Assembly (NCBI RefSeq): GCF_030272615.1 | Contig: NC_081415.1 | Coordinates: 627,419,240-627,483,239, forward strand | Origin: Cryptomeria japonica | Taxonomy: Eukaryota > Streptophyta > Pinopsida > Cupressales > Cupressaceae | Direction: 5' to 3' | DNA: 64,000 nucleotides | Part shown: piece by piece, positions 23,287-34,740 of the stretch | How the letters are laid out: every line of letters begins with the position of its first letter | Numbering within the stretch: position 1 is the first letter of the stretch | The notes under the pieces: model-generated | Databases searched by the model: none | What the model was told of the DNA's origin: nothing | The model's input: only the letters and a program-made list of their open reading frames with translations | Made by a program: the position numbers and the translations under genes

Positions 23287-24657
23287 GAGGTTCATTATCC
23301 TTAGGATCAGAGTTTGAAGTGATAGGGGAAATGTGAACTTGTGCCTTCTTCACTTCTACAGTACCAACCTCTACCGGTTTAGCAGCCTGTTTTGATTTGG
23401 AACCCAGTTGATTGTCTATCTTATACATCACATCTTGTACGTATGCAAACATCTTTTCTATTTTCTTATCTCTTCTCTTCCTATTAAAACTAGTTTTCAC
23501 TTCAAGAGCCTTCTCTCCTATTGTACCAAAATGTTTTGTCTTATCATCTAATGGGGCATCTAGCAACATCTTTGCATAGAGTTCAAAAATGCTATCATCC
23601 ACCTCATATCCAAGCTTCGTAATCTAGATTTGCCTAGGTTCAACTGCTTCCATAAGATTTTCATCAATTTTTAAGATGAAACAGATATCAGTGGAATACT
23701 TCTCCACAATGTTCTTGAAATTCTCTCCCTTTGCCTCATGTTTTCTTGAAAATTCTTAAAATACCCCCAAATTTTCTCACCTCTACTAGTACCAAGATCG
23801 ATGATAGCTTCCTTGATCTGCATACCTACCGGTATGTCATGAGCCCAATGCTTCTTCCCTAGACTGGGTAGCTCATTTAGGAAGTAAATCATTAAACAAA
23901 TAATCATGTTTCCATTTCTAAAGGTGCCTTTCTTGATTCCTTTTATCTTTCCAAGGTTTAACATCAACTCACTCCTCATCCACTCACAAAAATCATACTT
24001 CACATTATTCCTCAGTATCTGATATGCAACATGAATGCATGAACTAGCAACAGAATTCAATCAGTTGGATTGAGTTACCTTGTAACCTATGATCATGCTC
24101 GCAAACTTTATATCTATGTCAGTGATTGTGCTTATCCTCATTGATCTTCTATCAGGTGTAGCACCAGTGAGTTTTTCGACCTCTGTGTTGGAAATTTTCT
24201 TGCCAGGTTCTTGTCCAACCCTAGGCAAGCCGGTGACAACTTGAATTGCCTCCTTCATGATCATGTAAGGCCTATCTAGCCAAATAAATTTGTTGTGAAC
24301 CCTGCTCAGAATGTATCGGATCACCTCATCTTTGAATTTTGGTATGTATAGAATACCGGTTAACCCTAGATCCTCAATTGCTTTGAATTTCGGTTTGATG
24401 GTTCCAAAGTCTCCTAGTATCACAGATTGATACATTCCTTTGATGTCTTTAGTGCCCAAATCCTCAAGGGTGCAGTGAATGTATGCCCTCACATCTTCGA
24501 CATACATTACATCGTTGGGAACACTAGAAAATACTCCCGCAGAGTCTTCTTTTTTAGCAATTTTGGGAACCTCCTTAAATACTGGCCTTAACCTATCCTT
24601 GATTTTGACAATGGTGGGATTTTCAATAAAACTAGGAGCTAAAGATCCAAATGCCAT
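23267..24657 (-). pseudogene. Element M second reading frame, unknown protein
   Basis: Frames 24657-24061 and 24060-23671 are continuous apart from one TGA. A shifted piece, 23602-23267, follows. The protein starts MAFGSLAPSFIENPTIVKIK and includes FIWLDRPYMIMKEAIQVVTG with LPRVG, and GTFRNGNMIICLMIYFL. The TGLPxxG-like pattern resembles plant transposon-associated proteins of unknown role, but I cannot assign a family. The last part is Lys-rich (RKRRDKKIEKMF). It is neither gag nor pol in any form I recognise. The end runs 20 bp into W2 and is not the native C-terminus. Confidence 0.6.
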
Positions 24658-25079
24658 GTCGAAAAATACCTGAAAATAAATGCCAATGGAAGTTTGATAA
24701 CTGCTTGAAAGCTTTTCACAATACTTTTGCTCGCTCTTGACTCGCCTTTACTTTTCTCTGAATGCTTGAATGATTGGTGAGAGAAAATGAATTCACTTAC
24801 CCTCTTTTATCAATGAATAAAACCCTAATTTTGTATAGTAAATGCTTCACCAACAACCCTACGGATGTCGATTTCACAGTTATGTGTCAGGTGAACCTTC
24901 ATCGAAGATGAACACAATTTTCCAAATCTCTTTCCAAATCTCTTTAGATCTCTTCGGAGTAATATGCAAAATTTAGCAATGACTTTGCCAACCCCTAAGG
25001 CTTATGCCTCAGTTACCACTAGAATTTCCTGTCGGTGGAGGAATACTCTGTTCTACCGGTGGAGTTACCGGTATAGATC

Positions 25080-26209
25080 CATCTCCACTTGGTTCTTTAG
25101 ATTTTCTAACCCATTTCTTGGTGTGATCTTTTTGTATTTCATCTACCTTCTTCTTTCCTTTCTCATTATCTTTATCATTATTAACTGGCTGAGTTTTGCT
25201 TCTGCAATACTTAGCAATATAACCTATTTTGTTGCATGCATAACATGTAACATTATTCTTCTGAATTGCTTTGACATATTCGGTATCATTTCTTTACCTA
25301 CAATGATTAGCAAAATGTCCAAACTTTCCACATGCATGACATTTAACATTCATTCTGCAATCTTCTGATCTATGACCATATTTCTTATAGTTTGTGCATT
25401 GACCGAGAACAAAATTGTAGTTTTGATTTGCCTTATTTCTACATTGTTTATCCATATGCCCAAATTTATTGCAAATAAAACATCTACCATTGAATTTATA
25501 AGCATTAGATTGCCTTACCAGTTTCCTCTATTTTGATGAGTTCTGCATATCGGTTGTCTGATCTTCATTTGCAGTACCGAAGCTTTCACCTTGTACAAAT
25601 CCAAGTCCTCTAGAATCATCAATCTGTCTTTGTCTTTTCAATAAGTCATCCAACTATGTAGCACTGATCCTAAACTTTTCTTTATACTCACTTGCAGTAG
25701 TCTAAATCATCTCTCGGAGTGGTTACTTGTCTTTCAAGTTCTTGTTCATTATTTTGAGAGTGTGCCAAATTAGTTCTCAACAAATTATTCTCATGAGTCA
25801 ATCTACCACATTCATCAAATTTGTACTTCAGAGATATAACAAGATTATCTTTCTTCTTCTTTCTATCCTCAATATCTTTTGATAACCTCATAGTCAGATC
25901 TTGCATTTCATTCTTCATGAGCATGTTTGCTTGACTTAGTTTCTGACATTGTTCCTTAAGAGCATTCGTCTCCTCATCATCCAGTTTTTGCAAAAGTTCT
26001 TTTCTCTTGGCTTGAGAAGATGATAACCTTTCTTGCAGGATAAGAATGAATTCATTTGCAAAATTCAATTCTTCTTGCAATTTCAAGTTCTTCATCCTTT
26101 CAACATCATAATCCTCAAGAGCCATCTCAAGTTGCTTCTCCATAGCTATGTTGAAAGATTGTAGTTTCAGTATCTTCCTCAAGCTGCTAAACTTCTTCTG
26201 AGGTACCAA
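25080..26209 (-). pseudogene. Element M gag-like protein: coiled coil plus four zinc knuckles
   Basis: The first frame (26209-25688) is a long coiled coil (LKLQEELNFANEFILILQER and similar heptads, about residues 20-165). After a stop and the motif DDSRGLGFVQGES, which resembles the end of SIRE-type copia gag, come four CCHC knuckles in one frame: CFICNKFGHMDKQC (25441-25482), CTNYKKYGHRSEDC (25357-25398, second Cys lost), CHACGKFGHFANHC (25300-25341) and CYACNKIGYIAKYC (25204-25245, His lost). At least two stops interrupt. The likely role is RNA binding and particle assembly. Four knuckles are more than usual for copia gag. Confidence 0.75.
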
Positions 26210-26221
26210 GCTCTAATACCA
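26210..26221 (-). promoter_or_regulatory. Primer binding site of element M
   Basis: The minus strand reads TGGTATTAGAGC, one change from the initiator tRNA-Met PBS, 2 bp from the LTR start at 26224. Confidence 0.85.
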
Positions 26222-26223
26222 AT

Positions 26224-27129
26224 TGTTGGAATCCAAGAACACTGAGAGGGGGGGTGTGAATCGATGTTCTGCCGAAATGAATAAATTTTTAACTTTCTAG
26301 ACCATGCATATATAAACCGGTAAACAAATAAACATATAATAAGAAGCAAATAAACCAACCACATAAATGAACACCATAACACACAGAGTTTATACGTGGA
26401 AAACCTCAATGAGGAAAAACCATGGTGGGATTTGTGACCCAGAATATCAGTTCACTGGCCATATGAAAAGATATTACATATAACAAGGGCCTACACTTGC
26501 AGGAAGGCACACTGCCTAGAGCATACTGCTCATCACTAAAGAGCCTCACTGACTACAAGCTTTCTGCCAAAGTAAATTACTGAAAATGAACTCAAGAAGG
26601 CATCTGTTATGCCAAATAGAGTTCTGGTTTTGGTTCTGCTCTGTACCAATTCATAAACTTTGAACTACTATCGATATCACTTCTCCTCCAAGAATGCTTT
26701 CCAAGCTATCTACAGATCATTGCATGATATAGCATTCGCATACAAAATGATCTCCATACATATATTTCGCATCATATAGTTCTATTATATTCTCCTATAC
26801 ACATTTTATATATCTTACTTCCTATCAAAAATAACCTAGTAGACTGACCTATATACCTATTACAAATGATATGCCTTATGTCAGATTACAATACATTTAC
26901 AAAAGATATTAAATGTTAGCCTTGACGATATTATTTACAAAATGATTTAAGTAAATCCTCCTTCATGTCGGATTCCAAAGAAGTATTGATGTCCGTACCG
27001 ATGTAGCCCTGAATGCTCCAAAGCCGGTATCTATTGGTATATGCTTCCTAGTGTCAGTTTATGACTTCCATCATATCTTGTTGCCATAAATAAAAATAAA
27101 ATGAATCCAATGAGTGTCAATTGCCAACA
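26224..27129 (-). repeat. 5' LTR of element M
   Basis: 906 bp, TGTTGG to CCAACA. It contains GAGAGGGGGGG followed by TGTGAATC near 26245 and a short stem CCTCAATGAGG within 26394-26430. Both are counterparts of features in the otherwise different copia LTR B. A single copy only, because the 3' end of the element is deleted. Confidence 0.82.
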
Positions 27130-28945
27130 GGAACAAACATGCGCTCGCATGAAGAAATACTCCATGCAAGAAAGGAGATCAAGTTTATGAATAATGTACT
27201 CCATAAAGAAAATAGGGAAACCTTAGAAAGAGAAAAAGGAATATTCTTGCCCCCCAAGCATATAGGCAAGAATAAATAGATTATTATATTGCTCACTAAG
27301 TATGATTGCACCTGAAAATTGTACCACCATGAATGACAAGGAGCCCCCAATAAGTAGGCTAAGTATGTCACATAGTGAGAAGCAACATAATAGGAACTTG
27401 AATGTTATTTTAAATGATCATAATGAATATGCCATTCATTGTCAGATGTTATTTTTAACATGCCTGGATCAATTTCAAGATTTGTGTTAAGAGAAAAAAT
27501 TGGAATATGAAATTCAAGCATCTTAGACATTCTAGAAAAGGTAGGAGTGAAATCTAAGGACCCCAAATCATCTGTAAGAGTTCATCTTTAGGAACTTATT
27601 TGGTAGGAGATGGTGTATTTGAGTGATTTGAAGAGAGGATTGTAGGAACTAAGAAAGCATATGATGCTTCACTTATATTCTCATCAACTACCTCATTATT
27701 ATATGTGTAAGGCACAACATTATAATCAAGAACAATTTTTGGTTTCATAGGAACATGAATGGAATTGATTTGATTTTTGTTAGGCTCTTGATTTTTGGTA
27801 GAGAGAGCATTATGATGAGAAATAATATCATCCTCTTGTTCTAAGGTATCTTTATGTTCAAGATACTCATTAGAAAAAGACTATCATATGTAATGAATGC
27901 TTCATCTTTAGAGGGAAGATCATGAAAAGAAGGTATGGTATCACTACGATAAGTAGCCATAATATCATCCCCTTGCACCAAATAGTCCTTATGAGAGAGG
28001 TAAATTTTAGGAGAAGAAGGAACACAATTCTCCAAAGATTCATCTTTAGGAGGGAGATCTTTGAAAGAAGTGTTCATATTCCCTTTCTGCTCCAATTTTC
28101 CCTCATTAATGAGATTAATGTTTGGAGAGGGTAAATCATAGCTATGAATGAAAGGGATAACTAAACTATCATCATATGCATGAAAGGGAACATCATGAAC
28201 ATATTTAATGTAACTTTAAATTGAATTAGCAAAATAAGATAAGAACTCCATATGCACTTATGATCAAACAAGAAACTCATATGTCATTCAACCATAATAA
28301 TGTTCAACCCCTACATGCATAGAAAATTGAATAAAGGAGGGAAAATGGAATTTAAATTGCAGATTTAAAATTTGGATTTTGAAATTTAAATTTAAAACTG
28401 TGAAATTTGAATTTGTGTTCGACCTTAGAGTGTGTTAAAATTGATAAAGTACGCCAATTTTTTGGATTTGAGTAGAAAAATATAGTCAATTCTGTCTACC
28501 AAAATTTCAAGGAAAAAATTGAGGACCATGGCGAAAGTGCACACAATCTGACCAACTTTTTTCAAAATTTTCATGGATGATAGAAACAATGATTTTAATG
28601 CGGAATCCAGAAAAACAACCGATTTGGAGATGACTAGATCAGTCAAATTTGCAGTCAAAGGTAAAAAATAAAAGAATCTTAAAAATTAGGGTTTTATGAT
28701 TTAACCACAAAATTTTTATAATAAAGAGATGGATTTGAATTACAATTTTGAAATAGAAATCAGATCTGAAACAAGCAATTAAAATGTTACACTTCACAAG
28801 CTTAATTTCCTCAAAATAAAAAATTAGGGTTGTTATGCAATTAACCTCTAAAATTTGCAAAAAGATTAAACTTGGAAATGAAATTTTGAAATTTAAATTG
28901 CAATTATTCAGATCTAATAAATAAGAAATCAGATTTAAGATGTAA
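27130..28945. other. Inner W internal region and 5' leader, no gene seen
   Basis: AT-rich DNA with scattered similarity to 20740-22300 of the outer W. The part 28380-28945 resembles 30430-30984, the leader next to W4. Small frames (27841-28095, 28639-28962) show no domain. Confidence 0.7.
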
Positions 28946-28961
28946 GACGTCGGGTTCACCA
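28946..28961 (-). promoter_or_regulatory. Primer binding site of the inner W element
   Basis: The minus strand reads TGGTGAACCCGACGTC, 3 bp from the W3 start. The W4 site at 30985-31000 is TGGTGAACCCGACATC. The tRNA is not identified from memory. Confidence 0.8.
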
Positions 28962-28964
28962 AAA

Positions 28965-30121
28965 TGTAAAGTGAAAAATTGAACCCTAGTGACTCCCCAC
29001 CTAGGAGAGAGAAAGGAAGTCACTAAGATGGTTTTCACTTGGGAGAAATTTACATTCAAAAGAGGAGCTTGTATACACTAGATCCAAATCTAAGAGAGAC
29101 AAGGATGTGAATTTCAAGTGGATTGCAAAGGTTGAAGTGTGATTTACCCTCTTTTGTAAATAGGAAAGTTGACTTGTTGACTATGCGGAAAAGAGAGGGG
29201 AAATGAGTGAAATGAGAGGCTACCAGTTTGAGATCGCGTTGTAACTTTGGATCTAAGCTAATTAGACTGATACAGATCTGCCCTGCAAATTTGGAGAAAA
29301 GTCATCGAGACCATGGCAGGACTGTACATGGTCCTCCACAAAATCTGTGAAAGGAAAAGGGTTCTTCTGTCTCTGCAAATGAAGCCCAAACCTGCAATTA
29401 CAGCTGTATACCTACAACCTACACACATAAAAGAGAGGAAAAGGGGGTTGTGGATAGGGGTTTGCCTCAATCAAACCCTGATTGAGGAATCAACCTTGAA
29501 AGAAAGTAATTGCAAATGCTTGAATGTAAACAATGGAAATGTATACCTTGCAGATCTACAACTTGTCGATGATGATTGCTTTGCTTCTTGAATGTAAATC
29601 ACAAGTGTTGCATGGAATGACATGTAACATGACAAAACCCTAACACACATACATGCTTGCAAATGAATGTTGTAATATTGCTCCATTGGATGAATGAAGA
29701 AGACTTGAATGCTTGAATGTTTGATGATGTATATCTTTGCCTATGCTTTCTTATGATCCACTTTGCTTGAATTTCGCCTCCCAAAAATGAGAAAACCAAC
29801 TCCCTTTTATACATACCTCAGAAGATTAATTTATCTCACCAAAGGCTGACATCAGGGAGATTTGGGATCCCAAAGTATAGATAGGGTTGGGAGGAACTAT
29901 CTTGGGGCCACTCTAAGAGGGTGGGATAGGGGCGCCACACCCTGTCCTGACCTATCTTGGGGCTCAGACAGGGTCCTGAGGCTATCTCGGGGCTCAAAAA
30001 GGAAGGGGTCAAGGGGTGAAAATGTAGAAAGGGGTCTCGGCTAGGAAGGAGTATATCATCGCCAAGGTGAGGACCTCAAATGTGGTTAAAATTGCAGGAG
30101 GTGCAATTTTATGACACGACA
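28965..30121 (-). repeat. W3, 5' LTR of the inner W element
   Basis: 1157 bp, TGTAAAG to GACACGACA. A TATA-like box (TATAAAAGGG on the minus strand, 29802-29813) lies about 310 bp from the 5' start of the LTR read on that strand. It is flanked on the right by the ATAAC target duplication. Confidence 0.88.
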
Positions 30122-30126
30122 ATAAC

Positions 30127-30984
30127 ATCACCATAATGCAACAAAAATGATACATGAAAGCTTTGAGATCAATTTGGAAAGGAAATGAATTTGAAACCCT
30201 AGCAACACAGTATGACCAAGTGCTATGAATGAAAAGAAGCAACATGAAATGAAGAAAGCCATTATTCGACACATGATTATAATAAATGTATGTTAAAAAC
30301 AATGTAATCATATGTGAAATAGCAAATACATCTAATCCATTGATTGCCATTGAAAGTTACTTAATTAAAATCTCAATTTACTTGAGAAAATATCTAAAAT
30401 TAGGACCTTCTTATGAAAATTAACTTAAAATGTAAGAGTGTGAAAATTTGGATTTGTATTTGACCTTAAGGGGTGCGAAAATCAATAAAGTGTGCTAATT
30501 TTTTGGATTTAAGCAGAAAAATATAGTCAATTCCAACTCCTGAAATTTCGGGAAAAAAGCTAAGGACCGTGTGCAAAGTGTACTTGGTTCAACCAACTTT
30601 TTTCAAAATTTTCAAAGATGGTAGAAATTATGATTTTATTGCAGAATCCAAAAAAACAACCAATTTGGAGATGTTTAGGTTGGTCAAATTAGCAGTCAAA
30701 GGTGAAAATAGGAGATTCTTAAAAATTAGGGTTTTGCTTTTTAACCACTTAATTTTTAGAATTAAAAGACAGATTTGTATTGCAATTGTGAAAGAGAACT
30801 TAGATCTGAAACAAGCAACTAAAATGCTAGACTTCACAAGCTCAATTTTGTCAAAATGAAAAATTATGGTTTTTATGCAATTAACCTCTAAAATATGTGA
30901 AAAGATCAAACTTGGAAATGAAAATTTGAAATTCAAATTGTAATTATTCAGATCTAACAATAACAAATCATAATTAAAGTGTAA
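30127..30984. other. Outer W 5' leader, noncoding
   Basis: Continuation of the outer W internal region beyond the inner insertion. AT-rich, similar in its right half to 28380-28945. No coding domain is seen; the frame 31095-30628 spans leader and LTR and is not credible. Confidence 0.65.
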
Positions 30985-31000
30985 GATGTCGGGTTCACCA
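30985..31000 (-). promoter_or_regulatory. Primer binding site of the outer W element
   Basis: The minus strand reads TGGTGAACCCGACATC, 3 bp from the W4 boundary at 31004. Confidence 0.8.
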
Positions 31001-31003
31001 AAA

Positions 31004-32198
31004 TTTAAAGTGGACAATTGAACCCTGGTGACTCCCCACCTTGGGGAGAGAAAGGAAGTCACTAGGATGATTTTAACTTGGGGTAAACTTTGCATTCAAA
31101 AGAGGGCCTTGAATCCACTAGATCCAAATCCAAGGGAAATGAGGATATGAATTCTAAGAAGATTGCAAGGTTTGGAAAGTAATTTGCCCTTTTTTGTAAA
31201 TAGATATGTTGACTTGTTGACTATATAGAAAAGATATGTAAAATGGATGAAATAAGGAGATACCAGTTCGAGATCATGCTATAAATTTGGATCTGAAATT
31301 TTTAGACTGATACGGATCTACCCTTCAAATTTGGAGAAAAGTCACTAGGATTGTGTTGAAAGGGCACAAGGTCCTCTAAAAAATCCACGCGCCGAAAAGG
31401 GTTTCTTTGTCTCTACAAATGGAGTCCAAACCTGTAATTACAGCTATGCACCTGCAACCTACACACAAAAAAGAAGGGAAGAAGGGTTGTGGATAGGGGT
31501 TTTCCCCAGTCAAACCCTGGTTGAGGAATCAACCTTGAAAGAAATTAATTGCAAATGTTTAAATGTAAATGATAGAAATGTATACCTTGTAGATCTGCAA
31601 TTGATTGATGATGATTGCTTTTCTTCTTGAATGTAATCATAAATTTTGTATGCAATGGCATGTAACATGACAAGACCCTAACACACACACATGATTACAA
31701 ATGAATATTGTAATATTGCTCCAATGGATGAATGAAGATGACACATGAAGAAGAAGACTTGATGAATGCTTGAAGACTTGAACACTTGATGAAGACCTTT
31801 AGCTTGAATTTTGCCTATCTGTGTATCTTTGTATTTCGCCCCTCCATCTATCTATCCATATGAAAAGAGAAGACTAACTCCCTTTTATACATGCCTCAAA
31901 GAATTAATTCATCTCACCAAAGGCCGACATTGGGGAGATTTGAAATTCTGAAATGCAGATAGGGCCAGAGGGACCTATTTTGGGACAACCCTGAGAGGGG
32001 GGGACAGGGGCGCCATGCCCCTATCCAGCCCTATCTTAGGGCCTAGATAGGGTCTTGAGGCTATCTTAGGGCTCAAATAGGAGGAACACAAGGTGAGGGT
32101 GCGGAAACGAACCTTGATTGAGACGGGAGATATTGTCGCCAAGGTGAGGACCTAGAACATGGTTGAAATTGTGGGGGTCGCAATTTTAGGACACTATA
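31004..32198 (-). repeat. W4, 5' LTR of the outer W element
   Basis: 1195 bp. The terminal dinucleotides have decayed (TT for TG, TA for CA), but alignment with W1 and W3 fixes the ends. A TATA-like box is at 31880-31891. It is followed by TTTTC (32199-32203), the copy of the GTTTC target site left of W1. Confidence 0.87.
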
Positions 32199-32203
32199 TT
32201 TTC

Positions 32204-33042
32204 CTTCCAACTTTTTGAGTAGGACCATTGAGAATGTATCATTGACACGGGAAAAAGCATGTGTATTCTTCTACAAGGTTTAACTGAGGAAATTTCTGGT
32301 AAATAGGTGCAGAAACAAGAGAAGGGTGATGCAATTCTAAACCTAGCCAAGCAGACTCTTGACTAGCTAGGATGTAAACAAGATATGAACACATATGAAA
32401 GGCTAGGGACTAGTGAAAATTCCGCAATTGCTCATTCAAATGAAAACTGATGAAGGAGGCCCAATTAAAGAAACTTTCAAGAGAATACATTGTAAGAATG
32501 AAATGACACATACAAAATTCAAAACACTCAGTGGAATTACTACCCACAATGCGGTGCAAAAGGACTATAATCTCTGCAACTTCATCTTTGAAATGCATTC
32601 CTTTAAGCTTAGAGGGCAGCTGAGACTTACCTCCTTTTTTTGACTTTAGCCAGTTTCTGGCTATACAATTCATGCAGAACTCACCATGCATGTGAAAATA
32701 TTCCTCGCTAGTTGAAATAGACATATTCTCAGCAACTTTTATTTCAGGGAGGCACAAAGCATGAGAAACGCTTTCAGGGTCAATTTACGCGACCACTTTA
32801 CCACCCTCCGCTCAAATTTCCTAAGTCTCGGGGTTGTATCTCTTAGAGCAGGCGACAACCAAATCTGTGTAGGGAACAACAAATGGAAAACCAGTTGCGG
32901 AGGCCAAACCACACTGAACAATTTTCTCTCACAATGGAGTTCTCTCTCCTACTTCTAGCTCTTGCAAAAAGGTTTCAAAATTCAATAGCTCTATCACTGT
33001 GACCCGCATGCTTGCCCATTGATTTTGTATTATTCTCTGCAT
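32204..33042 (-). pseudogene. LTR-internal long reading frame of Z, left copy, N-terminal part
   Basis: From an ATG at 33042 (MQRIIQNQWASMRVTV) the frame can be followed, with several stops, through 32757-32410 to the W insertion. The clearest stretch includes EYFHMHGEFCMNCIARNWLK and GMHFKDEVAEIIVLLHRIVG. The right LTR copy (44941 onward) shows the same protein, with stops at other places. A one-base indel near 32285 shifts the frame relative to the C-terminal part at 17593. I know no family for it. Confidence 0.6.
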
Positions 33043-33517
33043 GAGTGCGAGCTAGATGATACACTTAGAGAATTTAGAGAAATGAGGGCTAGTTCAAAAA
33101 TCATTTGCCACCCTGTTCATGTACTTAATTTATGTGACATGCCTTAAATGCTGCATTTATTTTGCCTCTTTAAATGGTTCCTTAATTCAACTTGTTCCTA
33201 TTGACAAGGCAAACAATGTTAGTCCATATAAAACTTGACACAAAGGCGACACCCCAAAACCTAGGAAAGATTTGACAAGTCGCTCGATTGGGGAAAATGC
33301 AAACTAATGAACCTATGGTCAAGACTTGTGAACTTTATACAACCCGCAACAAAGCGACCAAACACAAGATAAGAGACATCAAGTGATCGGGGACTTTAAG
33401 AACTTTATAACTCCGTGACTAACTTAGAACAGGAGCGCGACACACGACATAACTTCAGGAATTGACCAACTCCACGACTAAAGGGTAGCGATTTCAAATT
33501 TAAAATAGGGGGTAACA
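32204..33517 (-). repeat. Left (3') LTR of Z, proximal part
   Basis: Matches 44104-46567 (minus the S2 insertion) and ends GGTAACA at 33517, where internal Z sequence begins. On the minus strand the LTR therefore starts TGTTACCCCC. A TATA-like CCATATAAAA complement lies at 33224-33233, about 180 nt before the possible start codon at 33042. Confidence 0.85.
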
Positions 33518-33671
33518 CATTGGCTCTGAAAGGGGGCAAGGACTTTTAGGATGTAGAGGATCCAGAAAACCTAGCTTAAGCCTTACTCATTGGGCAACAA
33601 AGATGAAAGAAAGCAAGCACAATAGAGTAACTAGGAAAATAGAACTATGTAAAAAGGGGAAAGACACTGCT

Positions 33672-34740
33672 TTAATTGAAGATTTTCAAATTTTTCCCAT
33701 TGTAGGAAAGAGGTAATGGAGTGCCATCTAGATAAGCCAATAGAAAAGCATTATTGCCAAGGATTTGCCTGATCTGAAAAGGTCCCTTCCATAATGAATC
33801 AAACTTCTTATGTAAGCATTTCAGTTCTCTTCTCTTATCCCAAAGGAGTACCATACCTCTGATAGTAAAATCTCTCTGTCTGGCTCTCTTGTCAAAACAT
33901 TTCTTAACCATCTATTGGTGATGATTAATTTTGTCTATCACCACATCCCTTTTCTCTTCTAAATTATTTAGGTACATAATCCTCTTCTCCACTACAAATT
34001 GGAATTATTCATCTTCAATAGCCTTCTACAAATTGAGCACAGAGAGTTCTAGTGGCAAGGGTAAAACACTCTCCACCCCATAAACAAGCTGAAAAGGAGA
34101 CATGCCTATAGCCCTTTTATATGTTACCCTATCTGCCCACAAAGCATCATGTAACTTTTTATGCCATTCCCTTTGATTCTCATCCACTAATTTCTTGATG
34201 ATGGAAGTAGGATTCTTGTTAGTAAACTCAGCCTATCCACTCCCTTGAGGATAATAATTTGAGGAGTGTGCCAAACTTATGCCATTTTCATAGAAAAACC
34301 AGGGTAATCTGAGCTAAAGAGAAATAACTAGCATTATCAACAACCATTTTCTTGGAAACTCCAAATCTTACCAAGATATTTTCCTTTAGGAAATTGCACA
34401 CTACTTCAGAAGTAGTACATTTCACAGGGATGGCTTCTACCCATTTGGTCAAATAATAAGTGGCTATCAAAATGTGGGTATGTCCTATAGAGGAATGTCA
34501 ATTCATTGGGCCTATAAAGTCAACGCCCCACTATTGGAAAGGCTCATCACTTATAACAGGTCGCAAGAGTAATGTAGCCAAATGGGGTCTACCAGTAAAC
34601 ATGGCACACTTTTCACACTTAGATACCCACTCATATGTATCTTTGAACATACCTACCCAATAGAACATTTGGTGGAGAATTTTGAAAGTTGTTACAGAAG
34701 TAGAGAAATGACCACCACAAGCCACATTGTGAAAGAATTA
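33672..34740 (-). pseudogene. Z integrase, broken
   Basis: The zinc-binding N-terminal region (HNVACGGHFS ... CEKCAMFTGR, 34740-34531) is followed by core fragments (YLTKWVEAIPVKCTTSEVV and VDNASYFS, 34470-34288) and, after a decayed stretch, by the C-terminal module (LLWDKRRE ... KFDSLWKGPFQIRQI, 33911-33672). The catalytic Glu region is too degraded to place. Several stops and shifts separate the pieces. No chromodomain is seen, consistent with the Tat/Athila branch. Confidence 0.85.

Larger units (their letters stand above)
23287..27129 (-). mobile_element. Element M: 3'-truncated copia-type element with unusual proteins
   Basis: A 906-bp LTR (26224-27129, TGTTGG...CCAACA) and a Met-tRNA type PBS (26210-26221) start a minus-strand element. 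Its frames are a coiled-coil plus zinc-knuckle protein (26209 to about 25080) and a second unknown protein (24657-23267). No 3' LTR or pol is present; the left end joins W2 at 23286. Confidence 0.75.
22486..30126 (-). mobile_element. Inner W-family element, nested in the outer W, with ATAAC target duplication
   Basis: W2 (3' LTR, truncated, 22491-23286) and W3 (5' LTR, 28965-30121) bound the element. ATAAC flanks both ends (22486-22490 and 30122-30126) exactly. A PBS lies beside W3. Between them are the truncated element M (23287-27129) and W internal sequence (27130-28945). Confidence 0.85.
17599..32198 (-). mobile_element. Outer W-family LTR element, minus strand, with a second W inside
   Basis: LTRs W1 (17599-18797) and W4 (31004-32198) flank internal DNA 18798-22490 plus 30127-30984. 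The polypurine tract lies beside W1 and the PBS beside W4. Target duplication GTTTC/TTTTC matches the uninterrupted Z LTR at about 44099-44103. The internal region (about 4.5 kb without the nested element) has only a gag-like remnant and no reverse transcriptase or integrase, so the element looks non-autonomous. Confidence 0.82.

Noticed and set aside
17599-32198. CRISPR-like or integron-like array suggested by four repeated W units
   Set aside because: The units are 0.8-1.2-kb LTRs with PBS, polypurine tract and target duplications.
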